Shown here: positions 46,716 to 59,208 of the stretch, one piece after another | Position numbering within the stretch: the first letter of the stretch is position 1 | How the letters are laid out: each line of letters starts with the position of its first letter | NCBI GenBank assembly: GCA_039654915.1 | Contig: CM077594.1 | Coordinates: forward strand, 15,809,001-15,873,000 | Length of the DNA: 64,000 nucleotides | Source of the DNA: Aquilaria yunnanensis | Lineage: Eukaryota; Streptophyta; Magnoliopsida; Malvales; Thymelaeaceae | Direction: 5' to 3' | Notes under the pieces: model-generated | What the model saw: only the letters and a program-made list of their open reading frames with translations | Told to the model about the DNA's origin: nothing | Database searches by the model: none | Translations under genes and position numbers: made by a program

Positions 46716-47810
46716 ACGAGTCTAATTTCATGAAGTTAAAGTTGCAGTAACGAGTTTAGTTTGATCGACTTAAAGTCAAAGAAGTCATGTGTGAATGAAT
46801 TTCTATAGTTTAGGGGCTAAACATGAGTTTTGGAGGAAGAATAAACTTATTTCTTGTGGGGCGACAGCGAAATAAATAATTTCACCAAACTATACATATA
46901 TTTCGCGACATAATATCTGGCGAAATATTATCCATATATACTTTTAGTCAAAAATTTAATGGCATGGAGCCAACTCAATCCAAATCAGGAACGCCTAACT
47001 CGCATAAATAAATTAGTGGTAGGCATTGGCTACATGTGAAGAAGACCTGCAAATCGCAAAAGAAGAGTCCAAGTCTAGGAAGAAATAGCTAGTCAGGAAA
47101 AAGCGTAGAAAAGAATGAATTGAAGAGAGGAAAGAGACGAAAGATATTTCTTGTGGGGCTTTCAGAAAAAAAATAAATAAATAAGAGAAATATTTGTTGG
47201 GGAAACAGAATGGATGCTTTTTTCCAGTGTGAATGTGCACTAAAGCTAGAAATGCGAGCTATTCATGATGTTGTTTTTCCCGTGACCGCTCACTATTTCA
47301 CTTCTGTAACGATTTTGAAAGATTGTTTGTAGCCTTTTCAAGCTCTCTTTTGTACTCTATTTCTTAATAACTCTCTATCCATTTTCATTCACCAGATTAT
47401 GTAACTGTTGAACTCCTTTCAGCATTGCTCTGCGATTATGGTTTTGCGATTATGGTTTTGAGGTAGAAGGTTACTCCTACTCATCTCCTTACTACTTCTA
47501 GACTCTCTTAACTCTCCTATGTTTCATGATTTTGATTATTAAAAAAAATTGAATGTTGTATAAAAATATATTTTGGTCATTCTTTTACTTTTTTATTTAA
47601 AAAAATTAATTCTTTGCAACGCATACAAAGAGCGAGAAAAATTTTCCAGTAGAGTATGCTGAGAAAAAATAAACTATACTACATGACTTGTTTGCAATTA
47701 ACGTTTTTGCTTAAGCAAAAATTTAACACTAAAGGCTTTTTTCAGACAAATATACCACTGACTTTTTTTAGTCCATTGGAAAATCTATTACAATAGCGAA
47801 GAAGAGCTCT
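46716..47810. other. Intergenic DNA
   Basis: A 15-bp word, TGCGATTATGGTTTT, is tandemly duplicated at 47431 and 47446. 47010-47420 has a purine-rich then pyrimidine-rich layout but no domain or clear LTR. Confidence 0.35.
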
Positions 47811-47814
47811 TCTC

Positions 47815-47905
47815 CTTAATGGCTAAGGTGTTGGGTGGAAATGGGGAGGTTATGAGTTTGAACTTTTTCCCTTTCACTCTCTACATCATGCTGCAAAAAT
47901 CCTAT
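47815..47905 (+). mobile_element. tRNA-derived SINE relic
   Basis: ATGGCTAAGGTGTTGGG resembles an A box (47819) and ATGAGTTTGAACTT a B box (47851). It lies directly before the target duplication of hAT-like MITE E. Confidence 0.4.
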
Positions 47906-47923
47906 TTTAGTTGCCTTTGTAGC

Positions 47924-48890
47924 TAGGGGTGTAAGTGGTGACCCTAAACCTGAACCTGATCCTAAACTCGAACCCGACCCTAATTATAGGGTTCAGGTTG
48001 GTTGGAGGAAGAAAAACGTTAGTTTGGGTTGACTTGATCCGATCCGTGTCCAAAGCTTAAAAATTTGGTTTGGGTCAGGTTGAACCGCAAAAGTCCGACC
48101 CGACTCTATTTTTCTACTTAACTTAAGCCCATTAGGCCATTACTCATTCAAGATTTAACTGACCAAGCCACCACTAAAAATAGACTAAAATTAAATAGCT
48201 ATAGGCAAAGCCCAACCTATTGCCTAATCTATTTTTCAAGCCCAAAACGCCAGCCCAAGTCCCAACAACCCAATCCCTTAATCTTATTTGCCTAAATCAA
48301 TCCGGCAACTGAAAGCAAACCCTGGCCAGGCACCCTCTCTTCTCTGCCTTACTCTCCACTCTTCAATCTCCAATCCACTTCAAGTCAACACCTTCGTCCC
48401 TATGGCCCTGCCCTACCTGACTTGAGTTCCCGATCTTGTCCCAAACTAGCATAGTGATTCGTCCCCCCAGAGCAAATAGCAAACGGGAATAGCAGTGGCA
48501 CGTCGGCAGGACTGTACTCCTCCTCCGTCCTTCTCCTTATTGTTTGTCCCTCTCCTCGGCCCTCGTTGTGACGAGTGACGAACATCTGAACTTTTGTTGT
48601 GATGCCACGTTCGGCCTCCATCCCATCGACCACCACTGACGCTGAACATTTGAACGTTTGGGCAAGCACAGAGTAGACGGACTCATCCTCAAGTGTAGGC
48701 TTTTCTTTTCAAGTTTTAGCATGAATTTCGGGTCAACCCGATCCTAACCCGACCCTAATCGGGTTAAGTTCAGTTCGGGTTATCAAGAAAATATAGTCGG
48801 GTTAGGGTTAAGGTTAATCGGGTTGGTGACAGTTTAAAAAAGTCAGGTGTCAACCAGAACTTGACCCTATAACCCGAATTTTCACCCCTA
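47924..48890. mobile_element. hAT-like MITE E, 967 bp
   Basis: Tips TAGGGGTGTAAG and, inverted, TAGGGGTGAAAATTCGGG. A perfect 8-bp duplication TTTGTAGC flanks it (47916-47923 and 48891-48898). Both ends are packed with AACCCGACC, GGGTTAGG and GAACCTGA-type words. The middle (48300-48720) is GC-richer with three overlapping minus-strand frames of 61-89 codons without a domain; it may be captured sequence. Confidence 0.88.
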
Positions 48891-48898
48891 TTTGTAGC

Positions 48899-49266
48899 CT
48901 TGAAAAAGCTAACATTTGTCTTTCCTTAACTTGAAATACTAGTATATCCTTTATTTATACATTTGTGTGATGCTTTGAGTACAAAAAAAGAAAAAAAATA
49001 AGAAAAAAGTGCTCATATATAAATAGCAAATAAATCACTATACTATTAAATCATTATCTTTATTTCTCCCTTGTTCACTATGCTACTACTTTCTATATCA
49101 ATCATACGAAGCATTTTAATAATAACTTCCCAATCAAGAATAGTAGTGGCAAATTTCCTCCAAACCCAAAAACTTCAATGACATATCCATCATAGAGAAA
49201 TTTATAATGGAAAATTCTACTGGATCAAAAACATCAATGATAAATATGCAAGCCCTTTTTGCCAAA
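48899..49266. other. Intergenic DNA
   Basis: Nothing recognised. A 74-codon minus-strand frame (49134-49358) crosses into the next TIR element. Confidence 0.35.
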
Positions 49267-49562
49267 ACAGCAAAAGCCTTAAATTTACCATTAATGTTTT
49301 GACTTGGGCACAAATCTGCCACTTTAATTTTTATTTTTTTTGCCCAATCTCCCACCAATGTTCTAAAATTGTCTCAAATATATCACTGTTCATTAAAAAA
49401 TAACAAAAAATGTTAAAAATAACATACTGTGAAATCTTATGATTATTATGTATCTTTAAAAAAAAATATTAGGACCTTTGAGACTTTTTCCATTTGATGT
49501 ATTCCAAGACCAATGTAACCTGAAATTGGCTCATCATTATCTATGTCGGCCTCCTTGATCAT

Positions 49563-51018
49563 TGATGAATACTCATAAGTGTATTATTATTAAAGGTTTA
49601 AATTATTATTATACACTTTAAGTGTGATTAATTTCTCTAATTTGAAGCACTTTTTCTAACGGGTTACTATTCACTGACTTACTATTCATACGCATAACTG
49701 TTCATACGTGTATTTACTGTACATATGGGGTTACTGTTCATTAATATTAAAATATATATATTAAATAATTTTTTTGTAGGTAAAATCATCACTCGGCGAC
49801 CCTTCACGAGATCATATCTAAAGCTGTAGATGTCAAAATTGATTGATTCCAAATTCATCTAGAAGCCAATGCATAGATCTTTGACCCATCTTTATTTCGA
49901 GAGCTAGTTTGATTATTTTCATTGCTGAAATCTGATTATAGATGAAACCATTCATTCTTCCATGTGCTAAAGGGCAGTTTCGGTAGAAAAATTGTAACTT
50001 GAGCTACAGATGTCTGATTTGAATGAGCAAACTAGTATTTTGAAGATAAAGAAGAGATTTACAAATTTTGTGCTTTGAGAAAGAGCTGATTCAATGTGTA
50101 CGATGGTAGAAAATTTAAAAGAAGAAGCAGTCTGCTTTTGTTGATTTGTATTTACCTACATTTTATAATTTTATTTTACCATTTCACCCAACCCAAAAAC
50201 TCTATAAATAGGCACCTTGGGGGGAGGACAAATTCATGTCATTTCTTAGGCCATTTTTATGTTCTTGTATCATCTTTAGCTTTTATTTTTTATTTTTATT
50301 TTTATTTTCAATACCGAAGCTATGTCCAAATGTTTTCTCGTTCTTCTTCTTATTTTTTCTTTAATCTTTCAATCCATGTTTATTTTATCTTTCTATATAT
50401 TGTTTATTTTTATCATGGCTAACTAATCTTCCTTTTGCTAAGGTGAAATGGTGAAGTTTTTTGTATAAAGGTTATGATTGATTTGAATGGATCACAACTT
50501 TAACAGTATTTTCTTTCTTAATTTATTTAACTTCTCTCCTTGTTAAGTAGGAGTCTTAATTCATCATAGTCAAATCATTGACACAAAAGCTGCTTAATTC
50601 CATCTGTAGAACGTAGCTAAGCGGCTATATTAGAATCTCGAGTTATTGTGGACAAAGGTTGGCATGATGAATACTTGAACCCATTAGCAAGTGTTGGTGT
50701 TTTAAGATCAATGAAAGCTAATGCTAACTAAATTTTTCAATTGGGACCTCCTCTATGTGTGGATCCCTGTTGAGTGGCAAGATGAGCTAAAATTAATCAT
50801 AACTGATATATTAAAAGTGGATCTTCTAACCTTAGCTATTTATTTGAATTTGAGTTTTTAATCAACACATGTTCACACCTTGCACCAAAATCTTTCCTTA
50901 TTACCAAATTTGTAATTTGTATTTCTTAATTTACTTCCCTGTAGTTCGACATTTGGACTCTTAAGATTTTATTACTTACGGCAACTTACACTTGGGTTAC
51001 AACTGCTAGAGTGTAGCG
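49563..51018 (+). mobile_element. Solo LTR, 1456 bp
   Basis: It starts TGATGAATACTCATAAGTG and ends GAGTGTAGCG (the usual CA end is mutated to CG). A perfect 5-bp duplication ATCAT flanks it (49558-49562 and 51019-51023). A sister copy in opposite orientation is at 60971-62610. No second LTR or internal region is present, so it is probably the product of LTR-LTR recombination. Family not assigned. Confidence 0.85.
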
Positions 51019-51047
51019 ATCATCCTAATGAGCTCCTCTGCCATGAA

Positions 51048-51500
51048 GTGTGGGCAATCTTTGCCATCAAGTGCGTTCTTGATCATCTAATAGCCAAAGC
51101 CACCATGAAACTAACAACTGACACCACATCTACGATAACAGTTCTTGCAAATCCATCCAAAACTCAATTTCTTGGTCAAAATCGATTATTATCAACTACT
51201 AGGAAAGGATTAATCAAGAACATATGGATCGATCACTTGGTCATAATCCATTTAGATAAGCCCTATAAGAACTTTGGATCAATATCCCTCCAGCAATCAG
51301 CTAGCACATACGTTAATTTGTTCATCCATGGAACCCTAATGGCCTCCTGCACAAACCCAGCTTTAGCCAATGTCATTGCCACTACCCTAGTCACAGCAAA
51401 TTTGGTTGATGCCTCGAACACCTATGTCGTCCAAATTGAATTCCCCATCGATATTGAGGAAGAAGGGTTCGCACCTCAATGTAGTAAAGAACATAGTTGA
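51048..51500 (+). CDS. 150-codon ORF inside the TIR element, function unknown
   Basis: The frame starts MWAIFAIKC and ends CSKEHS, with balanced amino acid use and no low complexity. I recognise no domain. It may continue upstream of the solo LTR in the undisturbed element. It could be a captured host fragment or chance; there is no sign of splice sites or a promoter. Confidence 0.2.
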   Translation: MWAIFAIKCVLDHLIAKATMKLTTDTTSTITVLANPSKTQFLGQNRLLSTTRKGLIKNIWIDHLVIIHLDKPYKNFGSISLQQSASTYVNLFIHGTLMASCTNPALANVIATTLVTANLVDASNTYVVQIEFPIDIEEEGFAPQCSKEHS

Positions 51501-51934
51501 GCAAAGACTAAAAAAGGTTGCAGGATAATCAAATAGGCTAAGATTGGCCACACCCTCACAGTGGGGTGAAGGGTGGAAAAAAGGGTTTAGTGATGGAGGA
51601 GTACCAGTGGTGATGGGAGGAAAAACGTGCGGAAAATTTGAAAAGGATTTAGGAGAGAGATTCTAATTACCTAAGATTTTTTAAATTTGTTAAAACTTTT
51701 ATTACCACTATAAAATTTTAAAATTTGTTACTTTTAACATTTTCTATTAGTTTTTTAATGGATAGCAGCATATCCACGTCTAATTTTAAAATTTAGTGAC
51801 ATATTCGGTCTATTTTAAAACATTAGTGGGAGATTAGGAAAAAAAACTATAATGGTAGATTCCCCAAAATATTAATGACACTCATGCCTTCGCAACAATA
51901 TAAGTGCACTCTTTTATTGAAACAAATGAACAAG

Positions 51935-52035
51935 CCTCGCTTGCCTAACTTAATTGGTAAAAGGATATGACTTTTACATCTCTCACTTGGGTTCAAGTCC
52001 TCTCTCCTTTTGCCCCTTGTAAAAAAACTTTTTAC
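51935..52035 (+). mobile_element. tRNA-derived SINE relic
   Basis: TTAATTGGTAAAAGG (51950) as A box and GGGTTCAAGTCC (51989-52000) as a good B box, followed by a pyrimidine tract and AAAAAAA. The B box fits GGTTCRANNCC. Confidence 0.5.
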
Positions 52036-52039
52036 TCAT

Positions 52040-52559
52040 AGTAGTAGATAATTCTGTGTACTAAAAAAAATGAAAAAAAAATAATAAGGCAAATTTGCCA
52101 CTTATCTTAGGTTAGTCATAAGAACAAATCGTTCACTAATTTATTTTTTGAGCAAATGATACATTAACATTTTTTAGGAAGCAATTTTGACACCCATTTA
52201 TTAGTTATAGGAAAAATGATAGTAATTATATTATGCAATGATAGAGTCCGTTTGACGAGTAGATTTTAGGATCATTGTCATTATTTTTAGTTATTTAGTA
52301 GGTGATTTTGATGAGTAGATTATGGTTATTTTATTAGTATACTTTTAGGAGTTGCTTAGAAAAAGAAAAACGAGGCAAAGAAGAAAAGCATTGATGCCAA
52401 CATGGCATTGTAATGCACGAGTTCATCAATAGTGCCACCAGTTTGGCGTTGGCAACAAATGAAGAATGAAAAATTCTAGAGACCGAAACGTACGACACCA
52501 AACTCATACAAAACAATGTTAATTTGACATTGCAGTGTTTGTTTAGTTTCTCACTTGTA
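52040..52559. other. Intergenic DNA
   Basis: Contains repeated GAGTAGATT words at 52258 and 52313. No gene seen. Confidence 0.35.
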
Positions 52560-54030
52560 AATTTGCAACATACATATATATCTAATTAGATACACTCATC
52601 AACATTTAATCATCCATATATAAACCCACTAATTATCTCAAAATTTGATAGAACCCCAGACAAAATCTCTCCCTCTCTCCATAAACCACTGTCGCCATTG
52701 CCGCCTCCCTTACCTTTTGTCGTCTATTTTTCTCACTTCGTCGGTCGTGATCTTCATATTGGAGCCTCTCTAGTTGCTAGTTACCTACAGATATGAACTT
52801 CTCCACTGATTATCCCATCTATTTGGATTATTACCTCATATTACCTCAGATCGCCACTGATTGTCGTGTTGGATTGTCGCTTCTCAGGCCATCATTGCCT
52901 CAGGATCACACCATCATTGATTATTTACAGATCATGTCATCATCACCCCACGTTCAGATCACACCATTGTCCTTTATCTGATTGTGTCATCAACATCTCC
53001 AAATGCTTTTAGATTGTGCTAGATCATCATCATCTTCTCAAAATTGCATTGTTCATTGCTCTAATTTAGATCATGTAGTGCTGCCTTTAGATCACGGTGG
53101 TCATCACCTGTCTCTATTGCCTCTGCCATCGATTTGTGTGCAGAAACAATTTGGAGAAGTGTTTAAAATAATATGAAAAAGTATATGAAAAGATACATAG
53201 AGAATCCTAAAAAAAAAAGTATAATATGTAAATATTTTATTTTTCTTTGGAAAGTATATATAAAAGTGTCTGAAAGACCATGTAAAAGTATTTAGAGCAA
53301 TATAAAAAAACATATAAAGTAATATATAGAAAATTTATATGAAGTAATATATAGATAATTTACTCTATTTAGAAATAAAAATGCTTGAAGCAATAAGCGA
53401 AAGTGTCTGAATTAATATGTAAAAGTATCTTAACACAATATATGAAAGTATATGAAATAATATGCAGAAAAATGATTATCTTAATAAAATAAAAGTGTCT
53501 AGAGCAGTAAGTAAAAATGTGTGAATGAGTATAAAAAAATGTCTAAAGAAATGTATAAAAGTGTTTGAACTGAACATACAAACAATTTCTTTTCTTTATA
53601 AATAAGCGTCCAAAAATAATAACTAAAAATATCTAAATAAATATATAAAAGTGTCTATAAAAATATGAAAAAGTATCCAAACAAATATGTATGAAGTATC
53701 TAAATGATATGCAAATATATTTTTTCCACAAATAAAAGAGTATTGAACTAATAAGTAAAAGTGTCTAAATAAACATCTAAAATGTCTGAAGCAACATAAA
53801 AAAAAATGTTTAAAACAACATATATAACTCTTCTGAGTAAAAACCACAATGGGTTACCTACCTCATTCTCGTATCTTTAAAAGGTACCTAACCTTCATAT
53901 TATTCTAGTAAGATACATTTTCTCCTATTACACGTCCCAATCAACTAATTTTCATCAATTCCAACATTAAGTTTGATAGAAAATACTGATATGGCATAAA
54001 AAAAACTAAAATTAATAAAATAATACTTGT
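52560..54030 (-). repeat. Inverted relative of the X / GATGA-rich / block E set
   Basis: Read on the minus strand, 54030-53860 resembles the start of block E (AACTTAATGTTGGAATTGAT, then GGGACGTGTAATAGGAG), 53830-53210 resembles X with extra subrepeats, and 53150-52560 resembles the GATGA-rich stretch. Most of block E is missing. The small frames here are repeat-derived. Confidence 0.6.
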
Positions 54031-54490
54031 AGTCTTCCAAATATCTCTATCAACAATTTCAAACCTTTTTTTTTTTTAATCCACGAAGAAGGAGAAGGGA
54101 AGGGATAACTAGTATTATTATTATTATTATTTGCAATTTGCAAAGCCAAAAGCAGTAGCTGAAGCGGACACATCTTTCTTTTAATAAAAAACTGTGCTAT
54201 ATGTAATTTTTTTCTAAAACATTGTACAAATAAAATATTAATAATTCCTCCAGTTTTTAGAGACAAATTTATTTGTATTATTTGTTTGAGGTATCCGCTA
54301 AAGTTTTATTTAGCAACAAATAATTTGAGTTTTACCAACTATAATATTTTTGTCTCCGAAAATTCAAAATACGGATGTATTGGTAACAAATAGTATTAAG
54401 TAAATATGGAGACAAATAATATATTTGTTCTTAATAATAATTTTTAAAGAAAAATGACTTACTTGTCTCCCTGTAAGTGCTGCTAATGCC
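54031..54490. other. Intergenic DNA
   Basis: AT-rich with a short (ATT)n run at 54114-54132. GAGACAAATTTATTTG and GAGACAAATAATATATTTG words recur at 54261 and 54410. No gene. Confidence 0.35.
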
Positions 54491-54499
54491 GGCATGCGT

Positions 54500-55180
54500 G
54501 TAGTGATCAAACTATTAGATATCGCTACTGTGCTAGGTATGCACTACATGAATTCAAGGTATACTATACTGCATTATATATAGCGTTGTATATTATTATA
54601 ATTTTAACAAAAAAAATATTAAAATATTATATTAAAATTAAATTTATTAAATAATTTTTAGCACTATTTTATATGTGTTTCTAAAATTTTCATCATAATT
54701 TCACAAATATAAATAAAATATACATGAAAAATAATTTTTTATACAAAAAATATAAAAAATGGGATATATGGAGTAAAATAAATATTATGTTAATTTCATT
54801 TGTAAATTAATTTGTTCAAATGAAGAATAAAATTGATATTCATGTTAAAATATGTGTACTAAGTATATTTTATTATTTCACATATTTACATATGGTACTT
54901 TGACATAAAATGACAAAAAAAAATTATCTCATATATGTACCGTGATAAACTAGATATCGCGATATTTACCACATAAAATACGGTGGTATTCTGATAGAAT
55001 GATTATAAAACTTCATATCTATACAAAATACTAGAAAACATTATGATATATCACGGCATTTCTTATGACAAATACAAAAAGTTATATAATATTTGTTTGG
55101 CATTTCAATTACAGTAAACAAAATTACACATGAAGTTTCGTAAAATACTGTGAAATAAGCACATGTTAGCTATTACGTTT
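54500..55180. repeat. AT-rich dispersed repeat, copy 2 of 3
   Basis: Shares ordered words with 21622-22857, notably CATCATAATTTCACAAATAT, TTTTATACAAAAAATATAAA and AAATATGTGTACTAAG. The boundaries are approximate. Confidence 0.5.
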
Positions 55181-55189
55181 GGGAAAGTC

Positions 55190-55450
55190 TTTTTTTTTTT
55201 TTTTTTTTGGTACTAAAAAAAGATAACAAAAGCACAAGGGAAGTAGTTATAGAGAACAAAACATTAAAACCTCAGAAGAAATAAAATCAAGCCAAGATCC
55301 TTCATAGCTTGCAAGAACTTGTAATCTGACTCGTATGTAACTTGATTTAACCATTAGAATCTTGAAAAGAGTCACTACATGAGATGAATGCATCCTACAG
55401 AGGCACTTGGTGCCTCTTGGTGAATAAATAGTTATCCTCTAAATAAGTCT
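55190..55450 (-). mobile_element. Probable 3' tail of a LINE or other poly(A) retroelement
   Basis: A run of 19 T at 55190-55208 on the plus strand is a poly(A) tail on the minus strand. Before it the minus strand reads a weak SDYKFLQAMKDLG-type segment, reminiscent of the end of an L1 RNase H domain, and a 3' leader ending GTGCTTTTGTTATC. No target duplication found. Confidence 0.4.
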
Positions 55451-58400
55451 TTTTGTTTCCAATTAATTTTGACATTATTTTAACCTTTTCTTTAGTAGCC
55501 AAATACCCAATATTGACCCCAATAGCAGCGTAAAGCCCTTATAAAGATGTCATTTTAAATAATTTGGTATAATTGATCTTTGGAGATTTAGTTGCCCAGG
55601 CCAAATCAGAGACCAAGTTATCTGGGTGCATGGTAGTGATGATCATACGTTAATTGCTTAAGCAGGGTCCGGTGTTGTTGTTCAAAATGACTGAAATATG
55701 CAAATTTCTTTTTCCTAAATTTTGAGTTGAAGAGGCAGAATCTGTATGTTGATCAAAATCTCTCTCCAAGAGGCCAGTTGTCGTGGAGGCAGTGGCATTA
55801 AGGAGCTAACGAGCTAACGAGTAATTGTTTCTGTATTTGTCGTTTTGTTTCATGTTCAATGTTAAATCAGCTTGGCCTGCGACCAGATTTTTTTTTTCTA
55901 GTGGTCAACTTTAATAATTAGTGGTTCCATCCACCGACTTGATTCCTCCAATATTGTTTGTGGTAACTTATGTCATATCATCTCTATACCCAAAAACTAA
56001 AAGCAATGTTTCTAGAAAGCTGCTCTTTTTTTTTTTTAACATTTGTCCTATATGCTACAAAATCTATCACACATTTGAGAGAGAAGAAGAAATCAGTCCG
56101 AGCATTTGCTTCGAACTACCAGCGCTTGAAGTCAAATGTTTAGGTTAGAAGCGACATGTTTGCAATTAAAAAACTGTAACATGTGTTATCTCTACGTGAA
56201 AAATAGCAATTATATTGTCAAAATAATGATTTTATAAATTTTCTGACGTTTCCACCTATAATCGTCACCAGCTCAGCACATGACCAGCGAAACCTAATTT
56301 AAACAATGAACACAGTCAAATTTGAATAAATTAATATGTATTTTTCTTTTTTTATTTTTTATATAGGCCATGAATTTGAGAAACACATTAATAAGGCAAA
56401 ACAACTACTTAACGGTGATCTAACTTCTCCATGGCATGGATAATTTGATGAACCAAACTTATTAACATAATGCTAAGCTCTTTATCTTCTTGAAAGCAAA
56501 TCTTGGAAACATCCCTTAACATATTGATATATAATGGTCATTGTATAACAACATTTTCAACTGCTCATAAAAGTGTGACAAGTTCTACCTCGAGGTATGA
56601 GGAGCAATTCAGCTAGACAAATCATTTCTCGATCTTGGGTGGGTTATTTGACCCCATTTATAATCAAGCTACAATATCATCAACAATAAAGATTTTAGGG
56701 TTATGGGGAGGTGGTATTAAACTTTCTAGTATCTTAGGAATGATATATATATATATAGTCTCTAGTCACAACAAGTTACTTGATAAAAGTGTTTCTTCTG
56801 GTTATGATTGATTAAATATGGAATTGAGCATTTTAGAAAATGCACTCATTTCTTCCTAGTCAAATAGTACCAATACTAGACTAGGTAAGTAAACCACTTT
56901 TAACGCCATTTTCCTAGAACTAATAAGATCAAATATGACCACTTTTTAAAAGAATGAAAGCCTTGGGTTGATGGATTAGTAAAGAAAGAACCCCTTGAAC
57001 CTTACTTGAGCCCGGGATAAAATGTGCGCTGATTCGCTAGTACAATGACATCTCGTGCAATTCAAATTGAGAAAATCATTGTGTCCAGCGATATAATTAA
57101 CAGTAGTGGGAAGAACATTTAGAATTAATATAACTTTCGTTTGAAATGATGAAATACTTAATTAATTCAAAAGCATAAAATATACTACTTTTCAAGCTTT
57201 TATAGATTTCTTATATATGTGTGACAAAATTCACTCTTATAGCAAATTCGTAAACTTAACTTGCTCAAAAAAAAAAAAAAAAAACAAAGATCAAACTTAA
57301 CATTAACTAGTTCTCAACATGTAAATTAAATAAACAAATACTATCTTTGTCCTAAGTTTATTGGTTGGCACTTTCCTTTTCTTTTTTTTCCTGTAAATAT
57401 TAAGGACACTAGTAAATTAAATAAACAAATACTATCTTTTTTTTCCTATAAATATTAAGGACAATAGCAGTTCATCATACTTTCTCTTAATTAAATTAAT
57501 CACATAATTTAATAAAATTTTATTAACTAAATAAGCATTATATATATATACATAACTTGTTTATATTGGCCATCGATATTTGTTTAATTAATTTGTCGAA
57601 GGAAAAAAGAGAGGAGCTTAATAAATAGGCATGTGCATGGCTGGGAGGGAAGGACATGCGGGTCTACGTAGTTGTTAGGCTGCTGATGAAATTTCCATTT
57701 GAATCCGTCAGTCCATCCGAATAATAATAGCCCATTTATTAATTGAAAATGCTATTTCTTCCAAAATTATCTCTCCTCCTTTTCTCTTCCTCTCTCCTAT
57801 CCTATCTTCGATTGGATCGTCTGTGTCCACGCTTTTTCCTTGCAACTCTTTTCACTGCCGAAAATTTTTATTTGAAAATAACGTTTAATTAAAATTAGTC
57901 TCATTTAATATTGACATCAGTGATTAATATCAATATTTAAAAAAAAAACTAGCTAATGGTACATTTTAGATTTTGATTTCAGTATTTTTATTTTTATTAT
58001 TTAATAAATTATTCAAAATTTTATCCCTAATCACAAAAACGGAACCACTAGTAAGATAGCTTTTATAACATGTAATTCTAAGCACTGGCGTTGTCCCCAA
58101 ATAAAGCGAATTACAAAATGTCAAAGTTTCAGTTGAAGTTTATAGGTTATAGTTTGCTTATTCTTATTTCAAAAATTCATATTTTGCCTCATAAGTCATA
58201 AAGAAAGAAGAAAAAGTTTCTTTAAATATGAAAAGATTGATAATTTAAATTGTTAACTAGAATTAATAATCTTTTAAAAAACGTACTTTCATGTTTATTT
58301 TTAATATATAATGATTATTTATTCAAAATGCACAAATTAAAATGCAACATTTTAATAAGCATGTGAAGTGCTTTTAAACATTTTTAAAATATTATTTTCT

Positions 58401-59208
58401 TATCATTCTTTTACAGCTTGATATGTTAGGAAAAATATTGAAAACAATTAATTACTTTCTAAAAATATTAAGTATTATTTCAAATGATTTTCTTTTTATA
58501 TAGCAAAGAAGAGAAAATAAAATAATACATTTTTTCGCAATGAGAAATAAGTAAATACTATATTGTCATTTATTTTTCCGGATATAGATTATATCGTTAA
58601 CATAGTAAGCCTTCTCTCTGCCGTTATTTAATAATAGCTAGTTTCTGCTTAATTAGAACTTAGAAGCATTTGAACTCATGGTCGTCATGTAAGAAGCAAA
58701 TCCTATTTCCTAGTAAGCTTTGCTAGTAGAAGAAAAACAATATATGAATTAATCATATGGTACAATATATTTTATTTAAACAAATAAACAAAGTTCGGTT
58801 CTAGTCGATTGAGACCTAGCTGGAAAGCCGGATAAAATTTTGTGGGCAAAACTTGTGTGCTTCAGGTGTTGTGCTACTAGGACATAAGTCTAAATTTGAA
58901 CAAATTACTCTAATTTTAGATAGATTTCTATCTCGTAAGCCGAGTTTACTTAATTTAAGAACATTCGACCCTGGCTACTGTCAAAATTTAAGTCTTATTC
59001 CTCTTCCCTCAATAAAAAATAATGTCATTAAATATTTGTTCGGCCACCTTAAAATGCTGAAAAAGACAAACACTTCTTTTGTTTTCTATATTATAAATAT
59101 CTCATTAAACCCTATACTTATATGTACCTGATTCTGAATGCAAAAAAAATAAAGGGTAGGTTTCGTAGGTAGACTGATAGGTTAGTTGTGGAGAGGGTTT
59201 GCTCCGCT
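55451..59208. other. Long intergenic stretch, no recognised gene
   Basis: I see only AT-rich DNA with short frames lacking domains (75 codons at 55921 +, 92 codons at 58853 +) and simple runs: an A-rich run at 57268-57284 and (TA)n near 56745 and 57541. A partial tandem duplication is listed separately. Confidence 0.4.
57322..57485 (+). repeat. Partial tandem duplication, period ~90 bp
   Basis: TAAATTAAATAAACAAATAC occurs at 57322 and 57412, and TAAATATTAAGGACA follows in both copies (57394 and 57450). The second copy lacks the middle ~35 bases. Confidence 0.7.

Larger units (their letters stand above)
49267..51894. mobile_element. TIR element (Mutator-like) split by a solo LTR
   Basis: The left arm (CATTAATGTTTTGA.., CCCAATCTCCCACCAATGTT) and the right arm, inverted (CATTAATATTTTGG.., CCTAATCTCCCACTAATGTT) match for over 150 bp, through CATTAAAAAA and AAAATGTTAAAA. 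Exact tips and target duplication are not fixed. After removing the LTR insert the element is about 1.17 kb and contains a 150-codon frame. Confidence 0.65.
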
